Positions 11,570 to 20,996 of a stretch of DNA of 64,000 bases are shown here, piece by piece (positions within the stretch are counted from its first letter, which is position 1; the number at the start of each line of letters is the position of its first letter). The notes under the pieces are model-generated. The model was not told the origin of the DNA and made no database searches. It saw only the letters and a program-made list of their open reading frames with translations. The translations under genes were made by a program, and so were the position numbers. The stretch is from Aphelocoma coerulescens (lineage: Eukaryota > Chordata > Aves > Passeriformes > Corvidae). The DNA lies in the NCBI RefSeq assembly GCF_041296385.1, contig NW_027183949.1, positions 2,268,501 to 2,332,500 on the forward strand, in the 5' to 3' direction.

Positions 11570-13027
11570 TTATTCACATTTACTACACCACCAATTATGA
11601 AGGATTGGTCTCCGGGTATGGACCACTTGAGAGCATTCTCTGCAATCTTTTTTTTTTTTTTTTACATGTCCCTTTTTCCCACAATAGAAACAACCTCCTT
11701 GTTCCCTTCTTTCCACTATTGTTCTCGGCGACTTTCTGGGGGTTCTAGGACCTCTAAGTTGCCTCTTTCTATCTTCTCTAAGCGCAGCCACCATCATTCT
11801 TACTTGTTTCTTACTATCTTCTTCTTCTCGTCTTACATACACTTTCTGTGCTTCTCTCAACAGCTCATTTAATCCTCTATCTTGCCAGTCCTCTAGTTTC
11901 TCAAGTTTACGTCTGATGTCATCCCAAGATTTTGCCACAAAATGTGTTTTTAAGACTGCTTGCCCCAGAGGACTATCGGGGTTAGCCCCTGAGTATAGCT
12001 GGAGGGCTTTCCTCAGTCGCTCCAACCATTCTGTGGGGCTCTCATCTTTCTTTTGCCTTTTGTTAAAGGCTTTACTAATATTTTGGCTACGAGGTACTGA
12101 TTCTCTAATTCCTTGAATCACTATATTCCTTAAGTCCTCCATATGAGCTCTATGTAATGGATTTTGGTTGTTCCAGTTTGGTTTCTGAAGTGGCCATTTT
12201 GTATCTGCTTGGGGACCTTGTGCATGTTGGGCATCTTAGACTCTCATGCCTGCCTGCCTAATCTTATCTTTTTCTTCTGTTGTAAATAACTGCCCCAAAA
12301 TTGACTGCATTTCATCTCGAGTATAAAGACTTGGTCTTAAGAATTGGTCTACTCTTTCTGCTACCCCCAACGGGTCGTCTAGTAATCTTCTCATTTCTGT
12401 CCTCTTAAACTCCCGCAAATCTCCGGAGTTCAGGGGGACAGAAACATACCCGACCCCAGGCTGGGGTCCTCCCATGGGTACTTCTTTTAGGGGATACATT
12501 TGGGGTTGTTCCTTTTTACTCCTAGTTCGTCTCCTAACAGGCGCAGGTGACCCCTGTTCGGAACTAGTGTCTCCCGGTGTTATGGGAGCAGTTGGTGGAA
12601 TCACCGGTGCTGGAGGTGGAGGGACATATGGAGGGGGAATTAACAAGGTATCATCCTGTTCCCTTTCTTTATCTCTTTTCTTTTCATTTAATTCGTTCAA
12701 GGGGAATAGAGTTGTCTGGGGTTTCTCCAGCCACATCTCAGCATATAAGCTCTCCTCTGGGTTAAAAGGTCTTTTATCATTAACCCAGAAGTTTAACTGT
12801 TGCCTCACCCATTCTTCATCTGACCCAAAAATGGGCCAAATAACATTTTTCTGTATTTTCTTCCCTCCCCATATTTTAGTACAGTAATGAATCATTTTCT
12901 TCTGACTTTTCCCTATTGCTCCGGGAAAGTGTTTCCAATTATTTAACATGAATGAGAGAGGGGTATTCTGAGGCACTATGGGTACCTCCCTCATGGGGGT
13001 CGAAGGCTTGCTGCCCTTCGCCCCCAT
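11570..13027 (-). pseudogene. Retroviral gag remnant (matrix, capsid, nucleocapsid) with one in-frame stop
   Basis: The gag start is placed at 13027, where the protein begins MGAKGS, a myristoylation-type N-terminus preceded by ten in-frame codons. In order: a matrix-like domain; a proline-rich stretch with a PPPY late-domain motif; capsid with the gammaretroviral PLxxVPMGG and DPLGVAERVDQF patterns; a charged C-terminal capsid helix region; and a nucleocapsid zinc knuckle. A TAA at 12236-12238 breaks the frame within capsid, and the same frame reopens downstream (from 12142) to 11570. The zinc knuckle is abnormal: CFYCGKKGH is followed by a run of lysines, so the last Cys is seven residues from the His instead of four, matching a T-run in the + strand near 11649-11663. 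The copy is therefore inactive for gag function. Confidence 0.88.
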
Positions 13028-13404
13028 CTTCTGGAATACCTTCACACACACACTCACTCGCTTCCCCTTGTTCCTAGCCCAGTCCCTCGCGGGAGATGGG
13101 AAACGTAGTACTTAAGGGTCCACACTCGCTTGGCTCAGTATGTCGAGCCTCTCAATTGCTATATTCCAGGAAACCCAATCCCGCCCGAACGGTATCCCTG
13201 TGAATTATCTTCACAATATACTTACGCGTCCTGCGTCTTCGTCCGGACTTCAGTGCACTAAATTTTTATGGGATTATACCGGTTTTCATTTGCTCCACTT
13301 TCTAGAATTTAGGTTCGTCGGTAAAGGTGAAGGCAGGCAGCTGTTCTCAAGGCCGAGGAGAACCTCGGGGCGCCTCCCTGGGAGACCGCAGCCCACTGCT
13401 CCTT

Positions 13405-13422
13405 ATCCGAGTCACGGCACCA
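13405..13422 (-). promoter_or_regulatory. Primer-binding site, tRNA-His
   Basis: The + strand reads the 3' end of vertebrate histidine tRNA (ATCCGAGTCACGGCA plus CCA), 18 of 18 by memory of that tRNA. It lies four bases inside the 5' LTR, the normal position for the reverse-transcription primer. Alpharetroviruses of chickens use tRNA-Trp, so this separates the element from that group. Confidence 0.85.
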
Positions 13423-13426
13423 AAAT

Positions 13427-14064
13427 TGTCATAAATTAAGACTTCGCCAATTAGCAACAATTTATGGTTTATTAATTGTAGCAAGTAGAAAGTGAGCAAA
13501 TTTACAGCGCTGGGTGACCGGGAGTCTACGCTCCTCCACTGTCACGTCACTATCCTAGCTGGCCCCCCTATTTATATGATTTTACTTCCGTCTTCGTGGA
13601 TTGCTTTGAACCACTCTGCGCATGTGCCACTTGTTGCTAGGGGGTCTTCTTCTGCCTTCCGGTGGTCGTTGAGGATGAAGGAAGTAGTCTTCCTCTTCTG
13701 TCCTCTGTTCGACCTTTTGTTCCTTGTCCATTTTTAGAAGAAGAAGACACAGTATCTGGCATATCGTCTTTTTTTTTGTTCTTATATGGAAGAAGAGCTG
13801 AACACACAGTGTTTGGCATGCCACACTCTCCTGTTATGCAAGCATCTGTACAGCAATACAGTAGTTGCAGAAGCGATACTTAGCAATACATATCCTGAGT
13901 ATATTTGATTATATATATATATATATATTGTTTTAAAGGAAGCAATACTTAGCAATACATATCATGAGTATATTTGATTGGCAATACATATAAGTATATT
14001 TGATTACATATATTGTTTTAAAGGCATCCTTTTTTTTTTTTAATAAACAATACAATCTTTCACA
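13427..14064 (-). repeat. 5' LTR of the provirus (promoter)
   Basis: The same 638 bp as the 3' LTR. TATAAATA on the viral strand lies at 13569-13576 and AATAAA at 13468-13473, so transcription would run leftward from about 13540. The short frames visible in it are duplicated exactly in the other LTR and are not genes. Confidence 0.93.
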
Positions 14065-14068
14065 CTCT
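14065..14068. repeat. Target-site duplication, right copy (CTCT)
   Basis: Matches 9393-9396 on the far side of the provirus. It supports an intact integration event, though the site is inside a CT repeat. Confidence 0.55.
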
Positions 14069-14689
14069 CTCTCTTAAAAAGCCTGGTGCTTGTTATCTTT
14101 GCTAAGCAATTGCAAAGAACCAATGAAATAGAGAGAGTGTTGTGGTGGATATTAACTTTTAATGAGCTTACAGAATAGAGCCTCTCATAATTGGAATTCC
14201 TTAGCTCTACATAGATATTGAAAATAAGAATGTAGTGAAGTTGCTATATACGCTAGCAGATGATTTCCAAACACTTCAACCCAAAGGATTTAAAATTTAT
14301 TATGCTAAGAAATTGCTTGGGACGTGCAACTCTTAGACAGTAACTACATTTCATGCTAAGTAGACATCATCTGGTTATGTTGAAATGTAAAGACTCAACT
14401 GGGGTCTTGCTGAAAGCAGTGGTAGAAGTACTGTTGGCTTCACTAAATGCAGACCTGGGCCAGTGGGAACGATCCTGGTGCTGGGAGACAACAAGGTCTG
14501 CATGGAGGCGGGGGTGGGGGAAATCACGGTCAGGGGTTGGCCTCAGTATTTTAAGAACTATAAAGGACTTGGAATGGCCTGGGAAATTCTGTTCCGGGTA
14601 GAGATGATGATGGGATGGGTCAGCATTTAGGAAATGCTGATTAAATGAAGGGCACGTAGGGAGTTGAAGACATTGTGTTAAGGTGAGGA
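14069..14689. other. Continuation of the AT-rich interval, no gene
   Basis: Resembles 5456-9392 in composition and appears to be the other half of the DNA split by the provirus. The - strand frames here are not supported by any motif. Composition switches abruptly to CpG-rich at about 14690. Confidence 0.5.
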
Positions 14690-14980
14690 ACAAGACTGGG
14701 ACACTGCGCTGGGGCCCCGCGCACTTTTCAAGCCCGGCCGCCCCCACGGGCCGGGCCCCGCGGCTCCCGCTGCCGCCCCCCAGCACGGGGCTGTGTCCCA
14801 GACCCCACGCTCCAGCCCGAGGTTTGGGGGCGGCAGCGGAGCTGCTGGACGGAGGACGGCTGGAGGAGCAGGAGCGGGAGGAAGAGGAGGGATAAAGGGG
14901 GAGGAGCGGGAGGAAGAGGTGGGACAGAAGGAGCAGGAAGAGGAGCTTCCACGTGCATGCATCGCTCTCTGTGTCCGCAG

Positions 14981-15018
14981 CTCTCGGCTCCGGGAGCATC
15001 GTTCCCCTCATCCCGCAG
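14981..15018 (+). other. Exon-like cassette A (38 nt), sister of zinc-finger exon 2
   Basis: Bounded by TGTCCGCAG on the left and GTGACCGGGGAGGGG on the right. It closely resembles 16099-16138 (TGTCCGCAG ... CAG GTGAGCGGGGAGGGG), including a preceding purine-rich GGAGGAGCAGGA tract. At 38 nt instead of 40 it would shift the frame relative to cassette B. It is likely a duplicated or decayed copy of the same exon. Confidence 0.5.
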
Positions 15019-15425
15019 GTGACCGGGGAGGGGCAGCTCGCCTGCGGGGTATCCGCCAGCTCCGAGGGAGTTTTGGGGCACCCCTAATCCTGAGGGGGCG
15101 GTGCTGGCAGCGGGGGACACGTGACTCCGGCACCTCTGGCCCCACCTGAGCCCCCCCCGCCCCCAGCGCCCCCCGGAGCGGAATTTGGGGAGGGAGAGGT
15201 GGGGGCGGCCAGGCCGGGCCCCCCCGCGCTGTCCCGGCGGGGGCCGAGTGCGGGCGGGAGCCCCGCGGGGCCCGGCCCTGCCCGGGCACGGCTGATGCCG
15301 CCCGCCCGCGCTCCGCACTGGTCCGGACTGGTGCTCCCAGTGCCGTGCGGGGCGGGGCCGCTCTGGGGACCCCCCAGGGCACAGCGCGGCTGCTTTGGGG
15401 CTGTCGGCAGCGCCCGGCGCTGGGC

Positions 15426-15505
15426 ATGGGGCGTGTGGGGGCAGCTGGGGCCGCACTGGTGGCACTGGTGGTGCTGGTGGTGCTGGGAGCCCCCCCGGGC
15501 GCGGG
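15426..15505 (+). other. Leader exon with MHC class II beta-like signal peptide (exon 1 of the model)
   Basis: ATG followed by [19 protein letters not shown] and LGAPPGAG, a short charged start, a long hydrophobic core and a small-residue end, then a perfect GTGAGC donor at 15506. The wording resembles the leader of bird MHC class II beta chains. It ends in phase 2, whereas MHC class II beta exon 1 normally ends in phase 1, and no antigen-binding (beta 1) or immunoglobulin (beta 2) exon follows. It is therefore either a relic of a class II gene or an exon now belonging to the zinc-finger gene. Confidence 0.6.
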
Positions 15506-18118
15506 GTGAGCGGTGAGAAGGGGGGCGGGTCTGGGACCCCAAATTGAGCGAAATGGGGAATGGAACCCCCAAAGTGATCAGGAGGGGCCTGGAACCCCCA
15601 AAACCAAGGCCGGGGGAGGGTAGGCAGGGATTGGGGATGGGGAAGGTGCAGAAGGGGGGGGCGAGAGGGGGCTGGGACCCCCAAACTAAGCGGGATGGGG
15701 ATGGGACACCCAAATTGAGCTGGAATGGGGCTGTGAATTGGGGGAACGCTGAGAAAGGGGAGGAGAGGGGAGGGAAAGGTGGGGTTGGGACAGAAGAAGA
15801 GTGGTTCCATGGGGGTGCAGCCCTGTCCCCCAGCACCTGAGCCCTGGAGCGATTCCCTGGGGCTCTGGAGAAGGGAGGGATCCGCACTGGGGGGGTCCCC
15901 AACCCCCCTGTCCATCCCTGGGGCTGATTGGGGGCTCCCCCCACACAGCAGCCGGTGCTGCGGCAGCCGTGGGGCAGAGGAGGTGGGAAAGGGGGGGCAG
16001 GGTGGGAGTGGAGGAGGAGCAGGAGGAAGAGGAGGGAGAGAGGAGGAGGAGGAGCTGGAGAACCACGAGGTTCCACCGCCCACCCACTGTGTCCGCAGCA
16101 CCCCCAGCCCCGGTAGCATCTTCCCCCCCATGCTGCAGGTGAGCGGGGAGGGGGAGCTCACCCCAAATCTATCAGGGGGTCACCAGGAGGGGTTTTTTTG
16201 GACAGGTGTTTGGAGCTTGCAGATTCTGGAATCGAGCCCCAGATGTCCTTGCATGTCCCTGGGAGGGATTTTTGGGCCAGAGGGGATATCTGGATCTTGC
16301 AGGACTCCAAAGCTGAGCCATAATTGCCCCTTGGGGGTCTTGGGGGGTCCATGTGAGGATTGCCCAGTCCTGGCGGGGTGGGACATTGGCTTTGGGGATC
16401 CCCAGGAGAGCGGAAGGCTGGAACACGGGAACCCTGGAGTGGGGAGAGCAGAGAGGGACGATACCAGAGCTGGGGGACCCGGAAGAGCCTGGAGGGGTGG
16501 GGGGGCCTGGAGATGAGGCAGGGCTGGGACCTCCCAGCCCTAAAAGGGGCGGTGAGGAGAGGGGGGAGCCCCAAGTGCCTGGAGTGGAGTGAGGCTGAAG
16601 AGGGGACCCTGGGACCTCTGGGAGCCAAAGCAGAATCAGGAAAAAAAGGGACCTGTGGGACCCCCAAAACCCCCCAGCATCCCTAAGCAGAACCCCAGAG
16701 AGGGGGATCCCCAGGACCCACGGGACCCCCAGCAGCCCTGACAAGGGGGACCCCCAGAACCCCAAAGTGAGGAGACTGGAAAGGGGGAACTCCTGGAGGC
16801 TTTTTTTGGAGTCACCCTTGATTTTTTGTTGGTTTTATGGACATCAGGTACCCGGTGACTTCTAGAGGTGGACTTGGGCAGGAGGAAGCCCCAACCCAAC
16901 ACACTCATCCCTTGTTTCTCCCCAAACCAGGATTTCCCATTCCCAAGCCTTGGCCAGATGGAGGAGGAGGCTGCGAGGGAGAGGAAGATGCCCCGGGAGT
17001 CCCAGGCAGGTGAGGAGGAAGTCAGTGCCCCTTTCCCCCTCTCTCCTGCTCCATCTCCCAGCCCAGCATCGCCCCCGGCTGCAGGACAACCCCGCTGCCG
17101 ACGCCGTCCTGCCGGGGACGGACTGGGGGGATCTCCTTCCCCTTCCCTGTGGCACGGAGGCAAATCCCATCCTCTCCTTGTCCTTCCTCCCCCAGACAAG
17201 GAGCTGAGCAGGGAGCCCAGGGAGGACAAATCCCTGCAGCAGAACCTGGTGGAAGAGGCTGTTTTGAGCGGCTCCACGGCTCAGGAATCCAACAGGGAGG
17301 AAAAGCCCCGGAGATCCCGTAGGAGGAGGGGCTGCAAATGCAGCCCAGGGTGCTCTGAGGAGGAAAGACCCACCCTGTGCCGGGAAGGCGGCTGGAGATC
17401 CAGCCAGAGGTCAGAGCTGGTGGTTCATGAGCAGCTTCACAATGGGGAGAAGCCCCACAAGTGTGGGGAATGTGGGAAGAGCTTCAGCTGGAGCTCCCAC
17501 CTGATCGACCACCAGAGGATCCACACCGGGGAGAGGCCCTACGAGTGTGGGGAATGTGGGAAGAGCTTCAGCCACAGCTCCAACCTGATCCGCCACCAGC
17601 GCATCCACAGTGGGGAGAAGCCCTATGAGTGTTCCGAGTGTGGGAAGAGGTTTCAGAGCAGCTCCAATCTCCTCCTGCACCAGCGCATTCACACGGATGA
17701 GAGGCCCTTCCGCTGCCCCGACTGCAGGAAGGGCTTCAAGCAAAACTCCCACCTCATCACCCACCGGCGCATCCACACGAGGGAGAGGCCCTACGAGTGT
17801 CCTCAGTGTGGGAAGAGCTTCTCAGAGAGCTCCTCCTTGATCCGCCACCAGCACATCCACACAGGGGAGAGGCCCTATGAGTGTCCCCAGTGTGGGAAGA
17901 GGTTTCAGACCAGCTCCAGTCTCCTCCGGCACCAGCGGATTCACACGGATGAGAGGCCCTTCCGCTGCCCTGACTGCAGAAAGGGCTTCAACCGCAACTC
18001 CCACCTCGTCACCCACCAGCGCATCCACACCGGGGAGAGGCCCTATGAGTGTCCCAAGTGTGGGAAGAGCTTCTCAGACAGCTCTAACTTGACCAAACAC
18101 CAACGGAGGCACCGCTAA
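15426..18118 (+). CDS. C2H2 zinc-finger protein, 8 fingers, four-exon model (373 aa)
   Basis: Proposed exons: 15426-15505, 16099-16138, 16931-17009, 17196-18118. All introns are GT-AG, and the joined length is 1122 nt, an exact multiple of three with no internal stop. The certain part is 16958-18118: [10 protein letters not shown], a basic KPRRSRRRR segment, one degenerate finger with a missing Cys ([12 protein letters not shown]...HEQLH), then eight complete C2H2 fingers at residues about 156-372 spaced exactly 28 residues apart with TGERPYE or TDERPFR linkers. The role expected from the family is sequence-specific DNA binding in the nucleus. No KRAB or SCAN domain is visible. The 186-nt intron 17010-17195 is itself open and divisible by three, so its retention would also give a readable protein. 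If exon 1 is not coding, translation could start at 16958 instead. The family wording is typical of zinc-finger expansions in passerines (recollection, not a search). Confidence 0.85.
16099..16138 (+). other. 40-nt cassette B (exon 2 of the model)
   Basis: Flanked by CTGTGTCCGCAG and GTGAGCGG. It would encode [13 protein letters not shown] after two bases from exon 1. Its 40 nt plus the 80 nt of exon 1 return the frame to phase 0, exactly the phase in which exon 3 (GAT TTC CCA ...) is open into [11 protein letters not shown] sister cassette lies at 14981-15018. Confidence 0.5.
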
Positions 18119-18133
18119 GGGAAGCCCTGCAAG

Positions 18134-18196
18134 TGCCCCAATTGCGGGAAGAGCTTTGTCCTCTGCTCCAACTTCATCTCCCATCAGAGGACCCAC
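18134..18196 (+). pseudogene. Ninth zinc finger beyond the stop codon
   Basis: Directly after the TAA at 18116-18118, in the same frame, a complete C2H2 pattern follows (CPNCGKSFV...HQRTH) and the frame then stays open to a TGA at 18230. All four metal ligands are intact. The gene once had, or related copies may have, a longer finger array. Confidence 0.75.
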
Positions 18197-18514
18197 GTTG
18201 GGAAGAGCCCTGGTGACCCACATTCCCTGTGATCCAGGTTGGGAATACCCCTGGCTGGTGCTCTCCACGTTCTCCTGGATCCCCGTTGGCACCTGGGTGA
18301 ACGCAGGGGCAGGAACATCCATCAGGACTCAGATCAACATTGGAGATTCATTGGGAAGAGTTGATTTTTTACCTTTACAACCTAAAAATTTTCATCTCTT
18401 CTGTCCAATTGTTTCTTCTGGTGGTATCAAGCACCCCTGGATAATCTTGGAGATCTTCTGCAGCGTAAGTAATTTCTGTGTTAATCCTACTGAAAAAATC
18501 AAAATTGGAGTAAA

Positions 18515-18520
18515 AATAAA
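18515..18520 (+). promoter_or_regulatory. Polyadenylation signal AATAAA of the zinc-finger gene
   Basis: A canonical AATAAA about 400 bases after the stop, at the end of an AT-rich 3' tail that follows the GC-rich coding region. Position and composition fit the end of the transcript. Confidence 0.55.
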
Positions 18521-18540
18521 GAAATTAAACAAAGAAATCT

Positions 18541-19850
18541 AAAGCAGCACCATTTTACCAGAATTTGGGGGTGAATTTGGGGTTCAGGGGAATATTTGGG
18601 AGGATCTGAGTGTTGTGGGGCCACAAAGCCAGGCAGATTGGGGCCACCATCTCACAAGTGTGCTGGCAGAACATGTCCACCTGAGCCCATCTGTTCTCCA
18701 GGAATTCCAGTTGTCTGTCCCAGTCCCTGCCCTGCATCTCCCCCTTTGGGGTGTGACCTCCAAAGTGCCCAAATCGCTGCTGAAGTGCCTGAGCTGCTCT
18801 GGGCTGTGGATGTTCCTGTCCCCCAGCCTGTCCCGGTCGGTGCCATAGGGGGTGGGAGGAGGTCTGGGGGCTCCTTGGGGGACTGGGAGGGGCTTTTCTG
18901 GCTGCCAGCTCTGGCAGCTGCCGGCGGGGACACAAAGGGCAGCTCCGAGCTGCGGCCGCTGCGCTGCGGCTGCACAAACGCAGCGCCCGCAGAGCTCCAG
19001 GGCAAGGTGCTGGCCCTGGCTCGGGGCTGGGCCGGGGCCAGCGGCAGAAAATCAACTTGCAGCTCGGGCCCCGCAGCAGGGAGGAGCAGCAATTGCTGGG
19101 GGAGAGAGACTCTTGCCAAGGGCCTGCGGGGCCGGGCCCCAGGGAACGGCTTCCCGCTGCCCGAGGGCAGGCTGAGATGGGATGTGGGGCAGCAATGGTT
19201 CCCTGGCAGGGCGCTCAGGGCCTGGCACAGGCTGGCCCGAGAAGCTGCGGCTGCCCCCGCATCCCTGCAAGTGTCCCAGGCCGGCTCGGCCATTGGGGCT
19301 TCCTGCCCAGGAGGGCTGGGCTGGGCTGGGCTGGGGCTGCTGAGGGCGGGATGGGCTCTGGCTGAGCCAGCTGAAGGCTGCGCATGATGAGGCCGGGGGG
19401 ACCCCGTTGCTGAGTGGGTTCTGGGGTATCCCACATTCCTGAAGGGATTTTAGGGTATGTCCCATTCCTGAGGCATTTTTGGGGTGCCCCCCAATGCTTA
19501 GGGAGGGGTTCTGAGAGGGGGGCTCTGGTGCTTGGAAGGGGGACCTATTGTCAGGGAGCCGGGGAGCCCATTTTGGGAAGGATGCTGCTGTTTCTGGCAA
19601 TGTTGAGAGGTTCTGAATGGGCTGTGGGGCCCTGGCTCTCATTTTGGGACTTGAGGTGAGCCCATGGGCACAGCAAGGGCTGAGGAGAGGTTCCAAGCTC
19701 CCATTTGGGATGGAGGGATTGAGCGGGTGCCTCCAATAAACTCAATCCCAGCCCCAATGTGTCGATGGCAGCCCCAAATGGCTCGATCCGTCAGCCCCAA
19801 GGCCTGGCTGTGGGGAGTCAGGAGCCACAGAAGGGGAATTGGTGTCCAGG
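18541..19850. other. GC-rich interval, no gene supported
   Basis: An open frame of 166 codons on the - strand (18555-19055) has a C-terminal half with varied, protein-like residues, but I recognise no family and the rest is low-complexity Ala/Pro/Arg. The region 19370-19750 is full of TTTTGGGG and CCCATTT words resembling decayed repeats. Confidence 0.4.
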
Positions 19851-19851
19851 A

Positions 19852-19936
19852 GGGATGGGATGGGATGGGATGGGATGGGATGGGATGGGATGGGATGGGA
19901 TGGGATGGGATGGGATGGGATGGGATGGGATGGGGG
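19852..19936. repeat. Microsatellite (GGGAT)n
   Basis: About 16 uninterrupted copies of a GGGAT pentanucleotide. The apparent proteins over it (runs of GMGWD or SHPIP) are artefacts. Confidence 0.98.
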
Positions 19937-20243
19937 TTGCATCATGGGGGTGGGATGAAGTTTGGGATTGATGGGGTGGTTTGAACACTTGGAGTGGGGC
20001 ACTCCAGGGAGGAAAACCAGGAGCTGCTTTTGGGGAGGCACCTGCTGCTTTTTGACAATTTTAGGGCCTCTAAGTGGCTTCTGGGAGGTTGCAGTGAATT
20101 TGGGGAAAGTGCCATAAACCCCCCGCAATTTGGGGGGCTGAGGTGAAATCCCCACATTTTGGGAGGGTGAGAGGACCCTAATTGGGAGGGGATCCTGCTG
20201 CTTTGCACCCCTTCAATGGGGTGAGAAGTGGCTTGTGAGGGAC

Positions 20244-20367
20244 GGAAGGAAGGAAGGAAGGAAGGAAGGAAGGAAGGAAGGAAGGAAGGAAGGAAGGAAG
20301 GAAGGAAGGAAGGAAGGAAGGAAGGAAGGAAGGAAGGAAGGAAGGAAGGAAGGAAGGAAGGAAGGAA
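20244..20367. repeat. Microsatellite (GGAA)n, about 31 copies
   Basis: A pure GGAA/GAAG tetranucleotide tract of about 124 bp, preceded by GGGAC and followed by AAAACAATG. The - strand reading gives SFLPSFLPS runs, which are not a gene. Confidence 0.98.
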
Positions 20368-20889
20368 AACAATGCAAGTACTGAATGAAACAAAAAAAAG
20401 ATAAATAACTGAGTTCTCTTTTAAAAAATATCAATTCCCTCTGAATCCAAAGTTGCAGAAGACTTTTCTTTCCACATTTGGGTTTTGCTTTTATCTCTCA
20501 TACTTTTTCTGGTTCTTTTCTTTTTTCTCTTGTTTTTAATAGATAAGACCTGCTAGGAAAGGAATGCAGAGCAAAATGAGACCCATTTCTGGCAGGCAAT
20601 GAAAGTGTCGGCTCCTGGTCTGGTTGCTTTTGTGTGGATCCCTCATCTCTGTGGCACGGGGGGAATAGCAGTGCTGGGAGCCAGCAGCGGGCTCAGGAGC
20701 ATCCCGCTCTGTCAGCTCTGAGCAGGTGGCACATGTCCTGCTCTCCTGCTGCCCTCCAAAGCACAGAATCCATGGGCAAGTTTAGGCCCAGCTCTGGGCA
20801 CAGCCAGCATGGCCTGGGCACGGGAACGGGGGCCAAAGCGGGCGGGATCCTTCTGCAGCTGCCTGGTGGTTTCTGGTTTCTGTGCCCAG

Positions 20890-20996
20890 AGTGCCAGGAT
20901 GTTCTTAAGAGGTGCTTGTCCATGCAGCCCTTGGACAGGCCGTCCTTGGAAGAGCTCTTCAGTGCTCCTTGGCTGCAGGGTGTTCATGTGCCCTAG
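20890..20996 (+). pseudogene. PIM-like serine/threonine kinase, last-exon fragment
   Basis: After an intron-like ...TGTGCCCAG the sequence reads ECQDVLKRCLSMQPLDRPSLEELFSAPWLQ and stops at 20994-20996. This is the C-terminal lobe signature of PIM-type kinases (ECQ, RxCL, DRPSLEELF, PWLQ). Only the last exon is present; upstream sequence 20680-20880 is intron-like, with words CATGTCCTGC and CACAGCCAGCATGGCCTGGGCAC shared with 21630-21725. It cannot encode a kinase by itself. Confidence 0.75.

Larger units (their letters stand above)
9397..14064 (-). mobile_element. Endogenous retrovirus, gammaretrovirus-like (ERV1 type), pol-deleted, very young
   Basis: A 4668-bp provirus on the - strand: 5' LTR (13427-14064), primer-binding site for tRNA-His, gag remnants (11570-13027), env remnants (10202-11286), polypurine tract (10035-10055), 3' LTR (9397-10034). 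Both LTRs are 638 bp and I found no difference between them on line-by-line comparison. They start TG and end CA on the viral strand. The capsid and transmembrane-subunit patterns and the histidine primer fit the gammaretrovirus-like class. No protease, reverse transcriptase or integrase can be read, and gag and env are damaged, so the copy is defective and would have needed proteins from another element to move. Identical LTRs mean insertion was recent, or that the LTRs were recently homogenised. Confidence 0.9.
14690..15520. promoter_or_regulatory. CpG-rich island at the start of the zinc-finger gene
   Basis: Dense CG dinucleotides with GGGGCGGGGCC-type GC boxes just before the leader exon (about 15350). 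This is the expected look of a promoter island. I did not find convincing MHC class II X and Y boxes in the usual position before the leader. Confidence 0.55.

Noticed and set aside
13405..13422. A tRNA-His gene
   Set aside because: Only the 18 bases of the tRNA 3' end are present, next to an LTR; this is a primer-binding site.
15924..15931. CTGATTGG as an MHC class II Y box
   Set aside because: There is no X box at the required spacing, and it lies downstream of the leader exon inside an intron.
14728..16161. A 477-codon proline-rich frame on the - strand
   Set aside because: It lies antisense to the CpG island and leader exons; its composition (Pro, Arg, Gly, Ser) is what GC-rich DNA gives by chance.
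15426..16161. A complete MHC class II beta gene
   Set aside because: Only a leader-like exon is visible; the antigen-binding, immunoglobulin-like and transmembrane exons are absent and the exon phase differs from the family.
18555..19055. A 166-codon frame on the - strand
   Set aside because: Its C-terminal half looks protein-like, but I recognise no family, start context or splice structure, so I list the interval as non-coding with low confidence.
20178..20434. Frames with SFLPSFLPS or similar repeats
   Set aside because: They are translations of the GGAA microsatellite.
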